Below are positions 10,977 to 19,552 of a stretch of 64,000 nt of DNA, piece after piece; within the stretch, counting starts at the first letter, position 1, and every line of letters starts with the position of its first letter. A program made the position numbers and the translations under genes. Origin of the DNA: Xylanimonas ulmi (GTDB taxonomy: Bacteria; Actinomycetota; Actinomycetes; Actinomycetales; Cellulomonadaceae). The notes beneath the pieces were generated by a model that saw only the letters and a list, made by a program, of their open reading frames with translations, was not told where the DNA came from and did not search any database. The stretch covers positions 930,001-994,000 of the forward strand of contig NZ_SGWX01000001.1 of assembly GCF_004216535.1 (NCBI RefSeq), written 5' to 3'.

Positions 10977-11639
10977 ATGCGCGCGACGCCGGTGGTGCGG
11001 ACAGCGGACCGCGACGACCTCGTCGTCGTCGCGTCGCTGAACGCCTCGGCTCGCCCGAGTGGGCCTGTCGGGGTGGGCGCCGACCAGTGGGGTGAGGACG
11101 TCGTCCGCAACCACCTGTCGGTGTACATCGCCTCCGGTGGGACCGTGCTCGTCGCCGACGTCGACGGGCACATCGTCGGATTCCTGCTGACCCGGTCGGT
11201 GGGGCCGCTCCTGTTCGCGCTCGACCCCGCGTTGGTGATCGACGCCCTGTTCGTGACGCCCGACCAGCGTCGCCGTGGCGTCGGGCACGCCCTCGTCGCC
11301 GGGGTCGCCGCGCTCGCGGGCGAGGCGGGGGCTCCGTATGTGTACGCGAGCGCGCCCGCGGGCGACCGCGGTATGCACCGGTTCCTGGCGCGGCTCGGGT
11401 TCGCGCCCACAGCCGGACACCGCGTCGTCTCCACGCCGACATTGCTGCGCCGACTGGCGCAGGACGGCGGCGCCCCGCGGGGCGACAGCCGCCCGCGCAG
11501 CCGCCGGGACGCCACCCGCTCGGCGATCGACGACATCATCGCCCGCCGGCGCCGCGCCCGCGCCGCGGGCCTGCCCTCTGGCCCCGTGGACCTGCGCGAG
11601 CTGCGCTCGGGGCGCGACGCCGAACGCCCCGCGTCCTAA
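10977..11639 (+). CDS. GNAT-family N-acetyltransferase
   Basis: This is a GCN5-type acyltransferase of unknown substrate, 220 residues. Strand beta4 and the acetyl-CoA motif are visible as ALFVTPDQRRRGVGHALV (about residues 90-107), with the Q-R-R-R-G-V-G pyrophosphate loop, followed by HRFLARLGF, the usual motif B end. The last 70 residues are Arg/Ala-rich and probably disordered, longer than in a minimal GNAT domain. It follows the ANTAR regulator by 6 nt and may share its transcript. Its stop overlaps the 3' end of the convergent thioesterase gene by a few bases. Confidence 0.8.
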   Translation: MRATPVVRTADRDDLVVVASLNASARPSGPVGVGADQWGEDVVRNHLSVYIASGGTVLVADVDGHIVGFLLTRSVGPLLFALDPALVIDALFVTPDQRRRGVGHALVAGVAALAGEAGAPYVYASAPAGDRGMHRFLARLGFAPTAGHRVVSTPTLLRRLAQDGGAPRGDSRPRSRRDATRSAIDDIIARRRRARAAGLPSGPVDLRELRSGRDAERPAS

Positions 11640-12166
11640 GCGGACGGTTCGGCGGCGTCGCTCGCGGCTGAGGCGGTCGTGGTTGAGGCGGTCGTGGCGC
11701 GGTCGAGGAGCATGCAGGTCAGGCGCGCGGTCGCGACGCGCCGGCCGTCCTGGCCCCGCACGACGATCTCGTAGGTGGCCAGACTGCGCCCCAGGCTGAG
11801 CGCCACGGCCTCGCCCGTCACGACGCCGTCACGCGCCGAACGGTGGTGGGAGACGCTCAGCTCGACGCCGACGGCCTCGCGTCCGCCCGCGTGCAGGTGC
11901 GCCGCCACCGAGCCGAGCGTCTCAGCGAGCACCGCCGAGGCGCCGCCGTGCAGGAGGCCGTACGGCTGGGTGTTGCCGGCGACGGGCATCGTGCCGCAGG
12001 TGCGCTGCGCGCTGACCTTGGTGAGCTCGATGCCCATCCGCTCGATGAGCGTGCCGTCGATCGGGGGCAGGGCCAGGCCCGGAGCGGCGTTCGCGCCGGG
12101 CGCGGGATGGGCGGGACGGGGGGCGTCGGGCGAGGGCGTGCCGCTCGCCAGTGGTGTGTCGGTCAC
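11636..12166 (-). CDS. PaaI-family hotdog-fold acyl-CoA thioesterase
   Basis: This 176-residue protein is a single hotdog domain related to PaaI and the 1,4-dihydroxy-2-naphthoyl-CoA hydrolases, which cleave acyl-CoA thioesters. The active-site region reads NTQPYGLLHGGASAVLAETL: Asn65, His73-Gly-Gly and Glu82 match the family catalytic layout. The first 35 residues are Pro/Ala-rich and the C-terminus is Ala/Thr/Ser-rich; neither belongs to the fold. The GTG start at 12166 faces the polA start across only 18 bp, so the two genes share a very small divergent promoter region. The exact substrate cannot be told. Confidence 0.8.
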   Translation of the reverse strand: MTDTPLASGTPSPDAPRPAHPAPGANAAPGLALPPIDGTLIERMGIELTKVSAQRTCGTMPVAGNTQPYGLLHGGASAVLAETLGSVAAHLHAGGREAVGVELSVSHHRSARDGVVTGEAVALSLGRSLATYEIVVRGQDGRRVATARLTCMLLDRATTASTTTASAASDAAEPSA

Positions 12167-12172
12167 GCCAGG

Positions 12173-12184
12173 TAGGTTGGCCCA
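12173..12184 (+). promoter_or_regulatory. Leaderless-type -10 of polA
   Basis: TAGGTT at 12173-12178 is followed by GGCCCA and then the GTG start at 12185. The spacing of 6 nt predicts a transcript beginning at or next to the start codon. No Shine-Dalgarno sequence is present. Confidence 0.6.
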
Positions 12185-14887
12185 GTGACCACCCCCGCGA
12201 CAAGCCGGACCCCTGGCCGCCCCCGTCTCCTGCTCGTCGACGGGCACTCGATGGCCTACCGCGCGTTCTTCGCACTGCCCGACACCATGGCGACCACATC
12301 GGGTCAGGTGACCAACGCGGTCTACGGGTTCACCTCGATGCTCACCAAGCTGATCGGCGACGAGCAGCCGACGCACGTGGCGGTCGCGTTCGACGTCTCG
12401 CGCCGGTCGTTCCGCACCGAGCGCTACCCGGAGTACAAGGGCACGCGCAGCGAGACGCCCGCGCCGTTCAAGGGCCAGGTGCCCCTCATCAAGGAGGTGC
12501 TCGAGGCGCTGCGGGTTCCGGCCCTCGAACGTGAGGGCATCGAGGCGGACGACATCATCGCCACGCTCGCCGGGCAGGCGTCCGCAGCGGGCATGGAGGT
12601 GCTGGTCTGCTCGGGCGACCGCGACTCGATCCAACTCGTCGACGGCGACGTGACGCTGCTGTACCCGGTGCGCGGCGTGTCCGAGCTCGCGCGCTACACG
12701 CCCCAGGCGGTGGCCGACAAGTACGGCGTGCCCCCGCACCAGTACCCCGACCTCGCCGCGCTGGTCGGCGAGACGAGCGACAACCTGCCGGGCGTCGCGG
12801 GTGTGGGGCCCAAGACGGCCGCCAAGTGGGTCGCGCAGTTCGGCGGACTCGACGCGCTGCTCGAGCATGTCGGCGAGCTCAAGGGCAAGGCCGCGCAGAA
12901 TCTGCGGGAGGCGGTCGACCAGGTGCGGCTCAACCGCGAGCTCAACGCGCTGCTGCGCGACGTCGAGCTGCCCCTCGGCCCCGACGACCTCGCATTGCGC
13001 GGCTTCGACCGTGAGGCCGTGCACCGCATCTCCGACGCGCTGCAGTTCGGCGCGCTGCGCGACCGGCTGCTGGCGGTGGACCCGGAGGCCGCACACGACG
13101 CGAGCGCGCCCGCCGAGGCGGCCTTCGAGCTCGACGTCGTGGACCTGCCCACCGGCGGACTCGGCGACTGGCTCGCGGCGCGTGGCGAGCGCGCCGTCGG
13201 CGTCGACGTCTCGGGCCGCGGCACGCCGGCCGCGGGCGACGCGTGGGGTGTGGCGCTCGCCGAGGGCGGGCAGGCCGTCGCGCTCGACCTGGCCGAGATC
13301 GCGCCCGACGACGAGCGCGCGCTCGCCGCGTGGCTCACCGACGCGGCCCGGCCCAAGGTGCTGCACGGCGCCAAGGCGGCGTGGCACGGGCTCGCCTCGC
13401 GCGGCCTCACGCTCGACGGCGTCGTCTTCGACACGGAGCTGGCCGCCTACCTGTGCTATCCGGACCAGCGCGGCTACGACCTGGGCGACCTCGTGGCCCG
13501 GCACCTGGGCCGCGAGCTGGGCGCCGACGACGACGGCGCTCAGGGCGCCCTCGACCTCGCCCTCGACGCCGCGGGCTCGCGCGGGGCCCGCGAGGCCGCG
13601 CGAGCGGCGGCCGTCGTCGACCTGTCGGACGCGCTGGCCGGCCAGCTCGCCGACCGCGGCGCCGCGCACCTGCTCACGGACGTCGAGCTGCCCCTGTCGT
13701 GGGTGCTCGCGCGCATGGAGGCGACGGGCATCGCGGCCGACACCGCCTACCTCACCGAGCTGGAGAGCGGGTTCGCCGCGCAGGTCGCCCACGCGGCGGG
13801 CGAGGCCTACGACGCGATCGGGCACGAGGTGAACCTCGGCTCGCCCAAGCAGCTCCAGGAGGTGCTGTTCGGCGAGCTCGACATGCCCAAGACCAAGCGG
13901 ACCAAGACGGGCTACACCACCGACGCCGCGGCGCTCGCCGAGCTGTTCGCGCGCACCGGGCACCCGTTTCTTGAGCACCTGCTCGCGCACCGTGACGCGA
14001 GCAAGCTGCGCGTCACGGTCGAGGGGCTGCTGAAGTCGGTGCAGCCCGACGGTCGCATCCACACGACGTTCCAGCAGACCATCGCCGCGACCGGGCGGCT
14101 GAGCTCGACCGAGCCAAACCTGCAGAACATCCCCATCCGCACCGAGGCGGGGCGTCAGATTCGGCGCGCGTTCCGGGTCGGGGAGGGGTACGAGACGCTG
14201 CTGACGGCCGACTACTCGCAGATCGAGATGCGCATCATGGCGCACCTGTCGGGCGACGCCGGGCTCATCGAGGCGTTCCGCAGCGGCGAGGACCTGCACC
14301 GGTACGTGGGCTCGCGCGTGTTCGGCGTCGAGCCCGCCGACGTGACGCCCGAGATGCGCTCCAAGGTCAAGGCCATGTCCTACGGGCTGGCCTATGGGCT
14401 CTCGGCGTTCGGGCTCTCGCAGCAGCTCGGGGTCACGACGGGGGAGGCGCAAGGCCTCATGGACGACTACTTCGCCCGCTTCGGCGGCGTGCGCGAGTAC
14501 CTGGACGGCGTGGTCGAGGAGGCGCGCGCGACCGGGTTCACCGCGACCGTGCTGGGCCGGCGCCGCTACCTGCCCGACCTGACCAGCGACAACCGCCAGC
14601 GGCGGCAGATGGCCGAGCGCATGGCGCTCAACGCCCCGATCCAGGGCAGCGCGGCGGACATCATCAAGCTCGCGATGCTCAAGGTCCAGACCGAGTTCGA
14701 CGCACGCGCGCTGCGCTCGCGGCTCCTGCTCCAGGTGCACGACGAGCTCGTGGTCGAGGTCGCACCGGGCGAGCTCGAGGCGGCGCAGGAGGTGCTGCGC
14801 GCGCAGATGGGCGCGGCCTATCCGCTGGACGTGCCGCTGGACGTCTCGGTCGGGACGGGGGACACGTGGCACGCCGCGGGGCACTGA
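12185..14887 (+). CDS. polA: DNA polymerase I
   Basis: Pol I fills repair gaps and removes RNA primers. The 900-residue protein has the N-terminal 5'-3' exonuclease domain (LLLVDGHSMAYRAFFALP; EADDIIATLAG), a degenerate 3'-5' exonuclease domain, and an intact polymerase domain: motif A TADYSQIEMRIMAHLSGD with Asp676, motif B RSKVKAMSYGLAYGLS, motif C LLLQVHDELVVEV with Asp853. In the middle domain the expected D-x-E pair is replaced by VDVSGRG (around residue 340), so proofreading is probably absent, as in the mycobacterial and Thermus enzymes. Confidence 0.97.
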   Translation: MTTPATSRTPGRPRLLLVDGHSMAYRAFFALPDTMATTSGQVTNAVYGFTSMLTKLIGDEQPTHVAVAFDVSRRSFRTERYPEYKGTRSETPAPFKGQVPLIKEVLEALRVPALEREGIEADDIIATLAGQASAAGMEVLVCSGDRDSIQLVDGDVTLLYPVRGVSELARYTPQAVADKYGVPPHQYPDLAALVGETSDNLPGVAGVGPKTAAKWVAQFGGLDALLEHVGELKGKAAQNLREAVDQVRLNRELNALLRDVELPLGPDDLALRGFDREAVHRISDALQFGALRDRLLAVDPEAAHDASAPAEAAFELDVVDLPTGGLGDWLAARGERAVGVDVSGRGTPAAGDAWGVALAEGGQAVALDLAEIAPDDERALAAWLTDAARPKVLHGAKAAWHGLASRGLTLDGVVFDTELAAYLCYPDQRGYDLGDLVARHLGRELGADDDGAQGALDLALDAAGSRGAREAARAAAVVDLSDALAGQLADRGAAHLLTDVELPLSWVLARMEATGIAADTAYLTELESGFAAQVAHAAGEAYDAIGHEVNLGSPKQLQEVLFGELDMPKTKRTKTGYTTDAAALAELFARTGHPFLEHLLAHRDASKLRVTVEGLLKSVQPDGRIHTTFQQTIAATGRLSSTEPNLQNIPIRTEAGRQIRRAFRVGEGYETLLTADYSQIEMRIMAHLSGDAGLIEAFRSGEDLHRYVGSRVFGVEPADVTPEMRSKVKAMSYGLAYGLSAFGLSQQLGVTTGEAQGLMDDYFARFGGVREYLDGVVEEARATGFTATVLGRRRYLPDLTSDNRQRRQMAERMALNAPIQGSAADIIKLAMLKVQTEFDARALRSRLLLQVHDELVVEVAPGELEAAQEVLRAQMGAAYPLDVPLDVSVGTGDTWHAAGH

Positions 14888-14943
14888 TGCCGGACGCCAC
14901 GCCGCCCGCGCACGCACGGCGGCCACCTACGATCCTGGGACCT

Positions 14944-15798
14944 ATGGACTGGTTCATCCGCCTCGTCAAGGGCATTGTCATCTCGCTCGGGTTCATCCTG
15001 CCGGGCGTGTCGGGTGGCGTGCTCGCCGCGATCCTCGGCATCTACGAGCGGATGCTGCGCTTCCTCGCGCACCTGACGCGCGACTTCAAGGCCAATCTCC
15101 TGTACTTCCTGCCCGTTGCCATCGGCGGCGTGCTGGGCCTCGTGCTGCTCAGCCGACCGCTCGAGTACCTGCTCGAACGCTGGCAGGTCGTCGTGCTGTG
15201 GGGGTTCGCGGGCGCGATCCTCGGCACACTGCCGTCGCTGGCTCGTGAGTCGGTCGCGCGCACGCGCCGCGACCTCGTCGACGTCGTGTGGCTGGCGGCG
15301 ACCTTCGTCGTCGCGCTCGTGGTGCTCTACCTGCTGCCCGCGGTCGCGGGCACAGTGCCCGCGAACTTCGCCGGGTTCGTGCTGGCGGGCGCGCTCATCG
15401 CGCTGGGCGTGCTGGTCCCGGGCCTGTCGCCGTCGAACCTGCTGCTCATCCTCGGGCTCTTCTCGCCCATGCTCCAGGGCTTCCGCGACCGCGACCTGCT
15501 CGGCACCTTCCTGCCGATCGCGATCGGCGGCATGGCCGCGATCCTCGCGTTCTCCAAGCTCATGGAGCGTCTGATCGACCGCCACCACTCGCGCGTCTAC
15601 CACTTCATCATCGGTCTGGTGCTGGCCAGCACCGTGCTGATCGTGGTGCCGACCCACAGCGCCGAGACGATCGACTACACGGGCGCCGGAGTCGGCACGG
15701 CGGCGGTCGCCGTCGTGACGTTCGCCGCCGGACTCGCGCTCGGGCTGTGGACCGCCATGCTGGAGGGCAAGTACAAGACCGCACATCCGGGGGAGTGA
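14944..15798 (+). CDS. DUF368 membrane protein, likely polyprenyl-phosphate transporter
   Basis: DUF368 proteins (PopT) are reported to return undecaprenyl phosphate across the cytoplasmic membrane for reuse in wall synthesis. The 284-residue protein has about eight hydrophobic segments and the two family repeats: WFIRLVKGIVISLGFILPGV at the N-terminus and LGVLVPGLSPSNLLLILG in the middle, each with a conserved PG-S motif. The ATG at 14944 matches the family N-terminus. An in-frame ATG at 14887, overlapping the polA stop as TGATG, would add 19 non-conserved residues and cannot be excluded. A TACGAT hexamer ends 10 nt before 14944. Confidence 0.82.
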   Translation: MDWFIRLVKGIVISLGFILPGVSGGVLAAILGIYERMLRFLAHLTRDFKANLLYFLPVAIGGVLGLVLLSRPLEYLLERWQVVVLWGFAGAILGTLPSLARESVARTRRDLVDVVWLAATFVVALVVLYLLPAVAGTVPANFAGFVLAGALIALGVLVPGLSPSNLLLILGLFSPMLQGFRDRDLLGTFLPIAIGGMAAILAFSKLMERLIDRHHSRVYHFIIGLVLASTVLIVVPTHSAETIDYTGAGVGTAAVAVVTFAAGLALGLWTAMLEGKYKTAHPGE

Positions 15799-15800
15799 CC

Positions 15801-16190
15801 ATGAGCGGCAGCACAACGGCCCCGCGAGTCGCCACGACAGGGCGCAGTGACCGCATCGCGCGCATGACGTTCGCGAGCGTCTACCCGCTCTACGCGCAGA
15901 AGGTCGAGCGCAAGGGGCGGACGCTTGAGGAGCTGCATCAGGTCATCACGTGGCTGACGGGGTATGACGACGACGGCATCGCAGCGGCCGTCGCGGACGG
16001 ACGCAACCTCGCCGAGTTCTTCGCCGGCGCGCCGGCGATGAACCCCAACGCGGCCCTGATCAAGGGCGTCATCTGTGGGTACCGGGTCGAGGACATCGAG
16101 GACCCGCTGCACCAGCAGGCGCGATGGCTCGACAAGCTGGTCGACGAGCTCGCGCGCGGCAAGCGGATGAGCGGCATCCTGCGCTCCTGA
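15801..16190 (+). CDS. DUF2200 family protein
   Basis: A small soluble protein of 129 residues matching the DUF2200 pattern in full: RIARMTFASVYPLYAQKVERKGRT, ELHQVITWLTGYD, FFAGAPAMNPNA, VICGYRVEDIEDP, and the terminal LVDELARGKRMSGILR (motifs quoted here in pieces). No catalytic function is established for the family. The ATG follows the DUF368 stop by 2 nt with GGGAG in place, so the two are probably co-translated. A strong hairpin follows. I infer no specific role. Confidence 0.85.
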   Translation: MSGSTTAPRVATTGRSDRIARMTFASVYPLYAQKVERKGRTLEELHQVITWLTGYDDDGIAAAVADGRNLAEFFAGAPAMNPNAALIKGVICGYRVEDIEDPLHQQARWLDKLVDELARGKRMSGILRS

Positions 16191-16194
16191 GCCC

Positions 16195-16219
16195 GGCGCG
16201 GCGCGGTGTGCGCCGCGCC
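16195..16219 (+). terminator. Hairpin terminator after the DUF2200 gene
   Basis: A perfect 10-bp stem, GGCGCGGCGC (16195-16204) with GCGCCGCGCC (16210-16219), has a five-base loop. It begins 5 nt after the stop codon. There is no T-run. Confidence 0.6.
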
Positions 16220-16279
16220 GCCGCGCGCAGCCCGCCCGCCGGCCGAACGGCGGTCGCCGCGCTCCTAGCCTGGAGGCTC

Positions 16280-17461
16280 GTGACCACCACCCCCACGACC
16301 GAGCGCGCCGGCCACGGATCCGGCCCCACGCGCTCGGATGCGCCCCGCCCGCTCGACGACGACGCGGCGCGCCGAGCCGCGCGGCTGCGCGTCGCCGCAG
16401 AGGCCGCCGCCTTCGGCGCCGGCCTCGTCTCGGCCGTCCAAAGCCGCGTCAACGGCTCGTTCGGCGCAGCCCTCGGCAACGGGTTCCTCGCCGCCACGAT
16501 CAACTTCGCCTCGGCGCTGGCCATCCTGACGCTCCTCGTCGCCATCTCGCCCAAGACGCGCACCGGCCTGCGGCGTGTCGCCGCCAGCCTGCGCGCGGGG
16601 CGCCAGGGCGCGAGCGAGGCCGTCCGGGCCGCGCATCGCGGCGTGCCCGGCATCGGCCGCCTGCGCTGGTTCCAGGTCATCGGCGGCGCGGCGGGCGGCC
16701 TGTTCGTCACCGCCCAGGGCATGACGGTCGGCTCGTTGGGCGTCGCGCTGTTCGTCGTCGCGGTCACCGCGGGCCAGTCGGTCAGCTCTCTGGTGTGCGA
16801 CCGGCTCGGGTTCGCCCCGGGCGGCAAGCGCGCCATCACCCCCGGCCGCGCGGTCGGGCCGGCGCTCGCGGTGGCCGCCGTCGTCGTCAGCCAGTGGCCG
16901 CGCCTCGGCTCCGCCGAGCACCTGGGCCTGGTCGCGCTGCCGCTGGTCGCCGGCGTGTTCGTCGCCGCGCAGCACGCGGTCAACGGCCGCGTCGAGACGA
17001 CCGCGAGCCACGCCCCGTTCGGCGACCGTGTCGACCGCGGCGCCGGCGCGCTGGCCGCGACGTTCGTCAACTTCCTCGTCGGCACGATGGCCCTGCTTGT
17101 CGTCCTGGCCGTCTCGCTCGCCATCCAGGGCCTGCCCGACGGCGGTCTGCCGGGCGAGTGGTGGATGTACACCGGTGGGGCGCTGGGCGTGGTGTTCATC
17201 GGCACCGCGGCCGCCGTCGTGCACCGCATCGGCGCGCTGCTGCTCGCGCTGTCGCTCATCGCGGGCCAGATCACCGGAGCGCTCCTGCTCGACGTCGCCA
17301 CGGGCGTCGCGCCCTCGCTCACCACGCTCGTGGGCGTCGCGCTGACGCTCGCCGCGATCGCGGTCCCGGCCCTCTCCTCGGGCCGCCGGGCCGCCGCGCC
17401 CGCGGACGGCTCCGCTCAGGCGGGACGCTCGCAGACGAAGACGGCGGTCCCCGGCAGGTAG
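16280..17461 (+). CDS. DMT-superfamily membrane transporter (DUF606/YdcZ-like)
   Basis: This 393-residue integral membrane protein has about ten hydrophobic helices in two repeats, each starting with a QSRVNG or QHAVNGR motif (GLVSAVQSRVNGSFGAALGN and VFVAAQHAVNGRVE), as in DUF606/YdcZ proteins of the drug/metabolite transporter superfamily. The substrate is unknown. A polar N-terminal tail of about 45 residues precedes helix 1. The start is GTG 16280, with GGAGG (16272-16276) close before it and TAGCCT at 16266-16271. The last 46 bp overlap the 3' end of the convergent methyltransferase gene. Confidence 0.75.
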   Translation: MTTTPTTERAGHGSGPTRSDAPRPLDDDAARRAARLRVAAEAAAFGAGLVSAVQSRVNGSFGAALGNGFLAATINFASALAILTLLVAISPKTRTGLRRVAASLRAGRQGASEAVRAAHRGVPGIGRLRWFQVIGGAAGGLFVTAQGMTVGSLGVALFVVAVTAGQSVSSLVCDRLGFAPGGKRAITPGRAVGPALAVAAVVVSQWPRLGSAEHLGLVALPLVAGVFVAAQHAVNGRVETTASHAPFGDRVDRGAGALAATFVNFLVGTMALLVVLAVSLAIQGLPDGGLPGEWWMYTGGALGVVFIGTAAAVVHRIGALLLALSLIAGQITGALLLDVATGVAPSLTTLVGVALTLAAIAVPALSSGRRAAAPADGSAQAGRSQTKTAVPGR

Positions 17462-18219
17462 GCGCCGCGCTCGGGGCCCCAGCCGCCCCAGACCTGGTCG
17501 TTCCAGGCGGGCCACTCGGGCTCGACCAGGTCGAGCAGGCGCAGGCCCGCCGTGACGACGTCGCGCACGTGGTCGCCCACCGTGCGGTGGTACTCGGCGT
17601 ACACCACACGTCCCGACGCGTCCTGCTCGACGTAGGGGCGGCGGTCGAAGTAGGAGCGGTGCGCCGTCAGCCCGCGCGTCGTCGGATCGTCGGGGAACGC
17701 CCAGCGCAGCGGGTGCGTCACCGAGAACACCCAGCGGCCGCCCGGACGCAGCACCCGGGCCGCCTCGGCGTGGACGCGCGCGGCGTCGGGCACGAACGGG
17801 ATGGCGCCGAACGAGGTGAACGCGACGTCGAACGAGGCGTCGGCGAACGGCAGCGCCCGCGCGTCCGCCTGCAGCACCGGGACGCGCGCGCCCGTGGCGG
17901 CGTCGAGCCTCGCGGCGGCGGCGAGCATGCCGTGCGAGACGTCGGTGGCCACGACGTCGGCGCCGCGCGTGGCCAGCCAGCGTGAGCACTGCGCGCCGCC
18001 CGCGCCGACCTCGAGCACCCGGCGCCCGGCCACGTCGCCGAGCAGGTGCGCCTGCGCCTCGGTGAGGCCCTCGGGCCCCCAACGGAACCCGGCGTCGCCG
18101 AGGAACTCGCGGTGCTCGTCGAGGTACTCGGCGGCGTGCGCGTCCCACCACCCGCGGCCCGCAGCCCCGCCCTCAGCGTCGGGGACGTGGCGGTAGCCGA
18201 CCGACTCGATCTCGCTCAT
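17416..18219 (-). CDS. Class I SAM-dependent methyltransferase
   Basis: This 267-residue protein is a methyltransferase of the UbiE/type 11 fold. Motif I is VLEVGAGGAQCSRWL (residues 68-82), motif II VVATDVSHGML, and the post-motif region ADARALPFADASFDVAFTSF ends in LRPGGRWVFSVTHPL. The N-terminal WWDAHAAEYLDEHREFLG region is typical of a large actinobacterial group whose substrate is not known. It is transcribed divergently from pfkA. Its C-terminal codons overlap the convergent membrane-protein gene by 46 bp. Confidence 0.83.
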   Translation of the reverse strand: MSEIESVGYRHVPDAEGGAAGRGWWDAHAAEYLDEHREFLGDAGFRWGPEGLTEAQAHLLGDVAGRRVLEVGAGGAQCSRWLATRGADVVATDVSHGMLAAAARLDAATGARVPVLQADARALPFADASFDVAFTSFGAIPFVPDAARVHAEAARVLRPGGRWVFSVTHPLRWAFPDDPTTRGLTAHRSYFDRRPYVEQDASGRVVYAEYHRTVGDHVRDVVTAGLRLLDLVEPEWPAWNDQVWGGWGPERGAYLPGTAVFVCERPA

Positions 18220-18231
18220 GCGCCCATCCTG
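18220..18231 (-). promoter_or_regulatory. Leaderless-type -10 of the methyltransferase gene
   Basis: Read on the minus strand, CAGGAT (18231-18226) is followed by GGGCGC and the ATG at 18219. The spacing is 6 nt, and no ribosome site is visible between them. Confidence 0.5.
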
Positions 18232-18296
18232 CCGGGTGAACTGGCGCGTGGGGCCACACGAGGCGTCTCCGACACGACGTGGACAGGCCACATCGA

Positions 18297-18302
18297 TAGG
18301 AT
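18297..18302 (+). promoter_or_regulatory. Candidate -10 of pfkA
   Basis: TAGGAT at 18297-18302 would start a transcript near 18309 with a leader of about 53 nt. GGAGG (18353-18357) then lies 4 nt before the GTG start. No good -35 is visible. Confidence 0.45.
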
Positions 18303-18361
18303 CGAGGCGGTGCGCAATCAGCGCGCCGAGGACCTGGGGACGTCGAAGACCTGGAGGATGC

Positions 18362-19387
18362 GTGCGAGTCGGACTGCTGACCGGTGGCGGGGACGTTCCC
18401 GGACTGAACGCGGCGATCAGGGCCGTGGTCAAGCGGGGCGAGGGCCGCCACGGTCACTCGATCGTGGGCTTCCGCAACGGCTGGCGCGGCCTGGCTGACG
18501 GCGACGTCATGCAACTGGGGCGCCAGCACATCCGCAACGTCCTGGCGACGGGCGGAACGCTGCTCGGAACGGCGCGCTACCACCCGCACTCGGACGACGG
18601 CGGCATGGACGCGGTCCTGTCGACGCTCGAGGCCGAGCGCATCGAGGCGCTCATCGTCGTCGGCGGTGACGGCACGCTGCACGCCGCGAGCAAGGTCGCC
18701 GAGGCGGGCATCCGCATCGTCGCGATCCCCAAGACGATCGACAACGACGTGTGGGGCACCGACCGCTCGATCGGATTCGACACCGCGGTGACCATCGCGA
18801 CCGAGGCCGTCGACCGCATCCACACCACGGCCGAGTCGCACAACCGCGTCATGCTCGTCGAGGTCATGGGCCGCACGGCCGGCTGGATCGCCGCGACCGC
18901 GGGCATCGCGGGCGGCGCCGAGGTGGTGCTCGCCCCCGAGCAGCCCTTCGACATCGACAAGATCGTCAAGTTCCTCAAGCACCGCCACCGGGCGCACGCG
19001 AGCTTCTCGATCATCGTCGTGGCCGAGGGCGCGGTGCCCGCCGAGGGCACGTCGATGCAGTACGAGACGCAGCTGGGGCGGTTCGGCGAGATCGTCGCCG
19101 GGTCGATCTCGGAGCGCCTCAAGGTGGAGATCGCCGACCGCACCGGGTTCGACACCCGTGTGACGGTGCTCGGCCACATCCAGCGTGGTGGCTCGCCGAC
19201 GGCGGCCGACCGCATCCTGGGCTCGCGCTTCGGCGTCGCCGCGATCGACGCGGTGACCCGCGGCGAGACGGGGATGATGACGGCGCTGCGCGGCGACGAG
19301 ATCGTGCTGGTGCCGCTGTCCGAGATCGCCGGCAAGGTCAAGCACGTGCCCACCGAGCTGCTCGACGTGGCCCAGACGCTGGCCTGA
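18362..19387 (+). CDS. pfkA: 6-phosphofructokinase
   Basis: PfkA phosphorylates fructose 6-phosphate to the 1,6-bisphosphate. The 341-residue protein is normal length, starting RVGLLTGGGDVPGLNAAIR. The phosphoryl-donor loop is GGDGT with Gly104 (E. coli numbering coincides), typical of ATP users. The catalytic loop is PKTIDND (123-129) with Asp127. Lys124 is what PPi-dependent and actinobacterial group III enzymes carry; E. coli has Gly. MGRTAGWIAA and HIQRGGSPTAADR (sugar-phosphate site) are intact. ATP is the more likely donor, as in the M. tuberculosis enzyme with the same mixed pattern, but this is inference. Confidence 0.93.
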   Translation: MRVGLLTGGGDVPGLNAAIRAVVKRGEGRHGHSIVGFRNGWRGLADGDVMQLGRQHIRNVLATGGTLLGTARYHPHSDDGGMDAVLSTLEAERIEALIVVGGDGTLHAASKVAEAGIRIVAIPKTIDNDVWGTDRSIGFDTAVTIATEAVDRIHTTAESHNRVMLVEVMGRTAGWIAATAGIAGGAEVVLAPEQPFDIDKIVKFLKHRHRAHASFSIIVVAEGAVPAEGTSMQYETQLGRFGEIVAGSISERLKVEIADRTGFDTRVTVLGHIQRGGSPTAADRILGSRFGVAAIDAVTRGETGMMTALRGDEIVLVPLSEIAGKVKHVPTELLDVAQTLA

Positions 19388-19432
19388 CCTGAGCGTCGCC
19401 CTGACCCCGTCCGTGACCTGCGTGAGCGCGGA

Positions 19433-19462
19433 TTGACCCTCCGTGCCCGCCGTCGCTAGGAT
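19433..19462 (+). promoter_or_regulatory. rpsA promoter
   Basis: TTGACC (19433-19438), 18 bp, then TAGGAT (19457-19462). This is the clearest two-box housekeeping sigma promoter in the window. The predicted transcript starts near 19469, giving an 84-nt leader before rpsA. Confidence 0.75.
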
Positions 19463-19552
19463 GGTCGGCGGTGCCGTGCGCCCGCCGACAGGTGGTCGAG
19501 GCGCCAAGCCCCTGTCCGCACGACTCCTTGTCCACATCGGAGCATCCACTTC

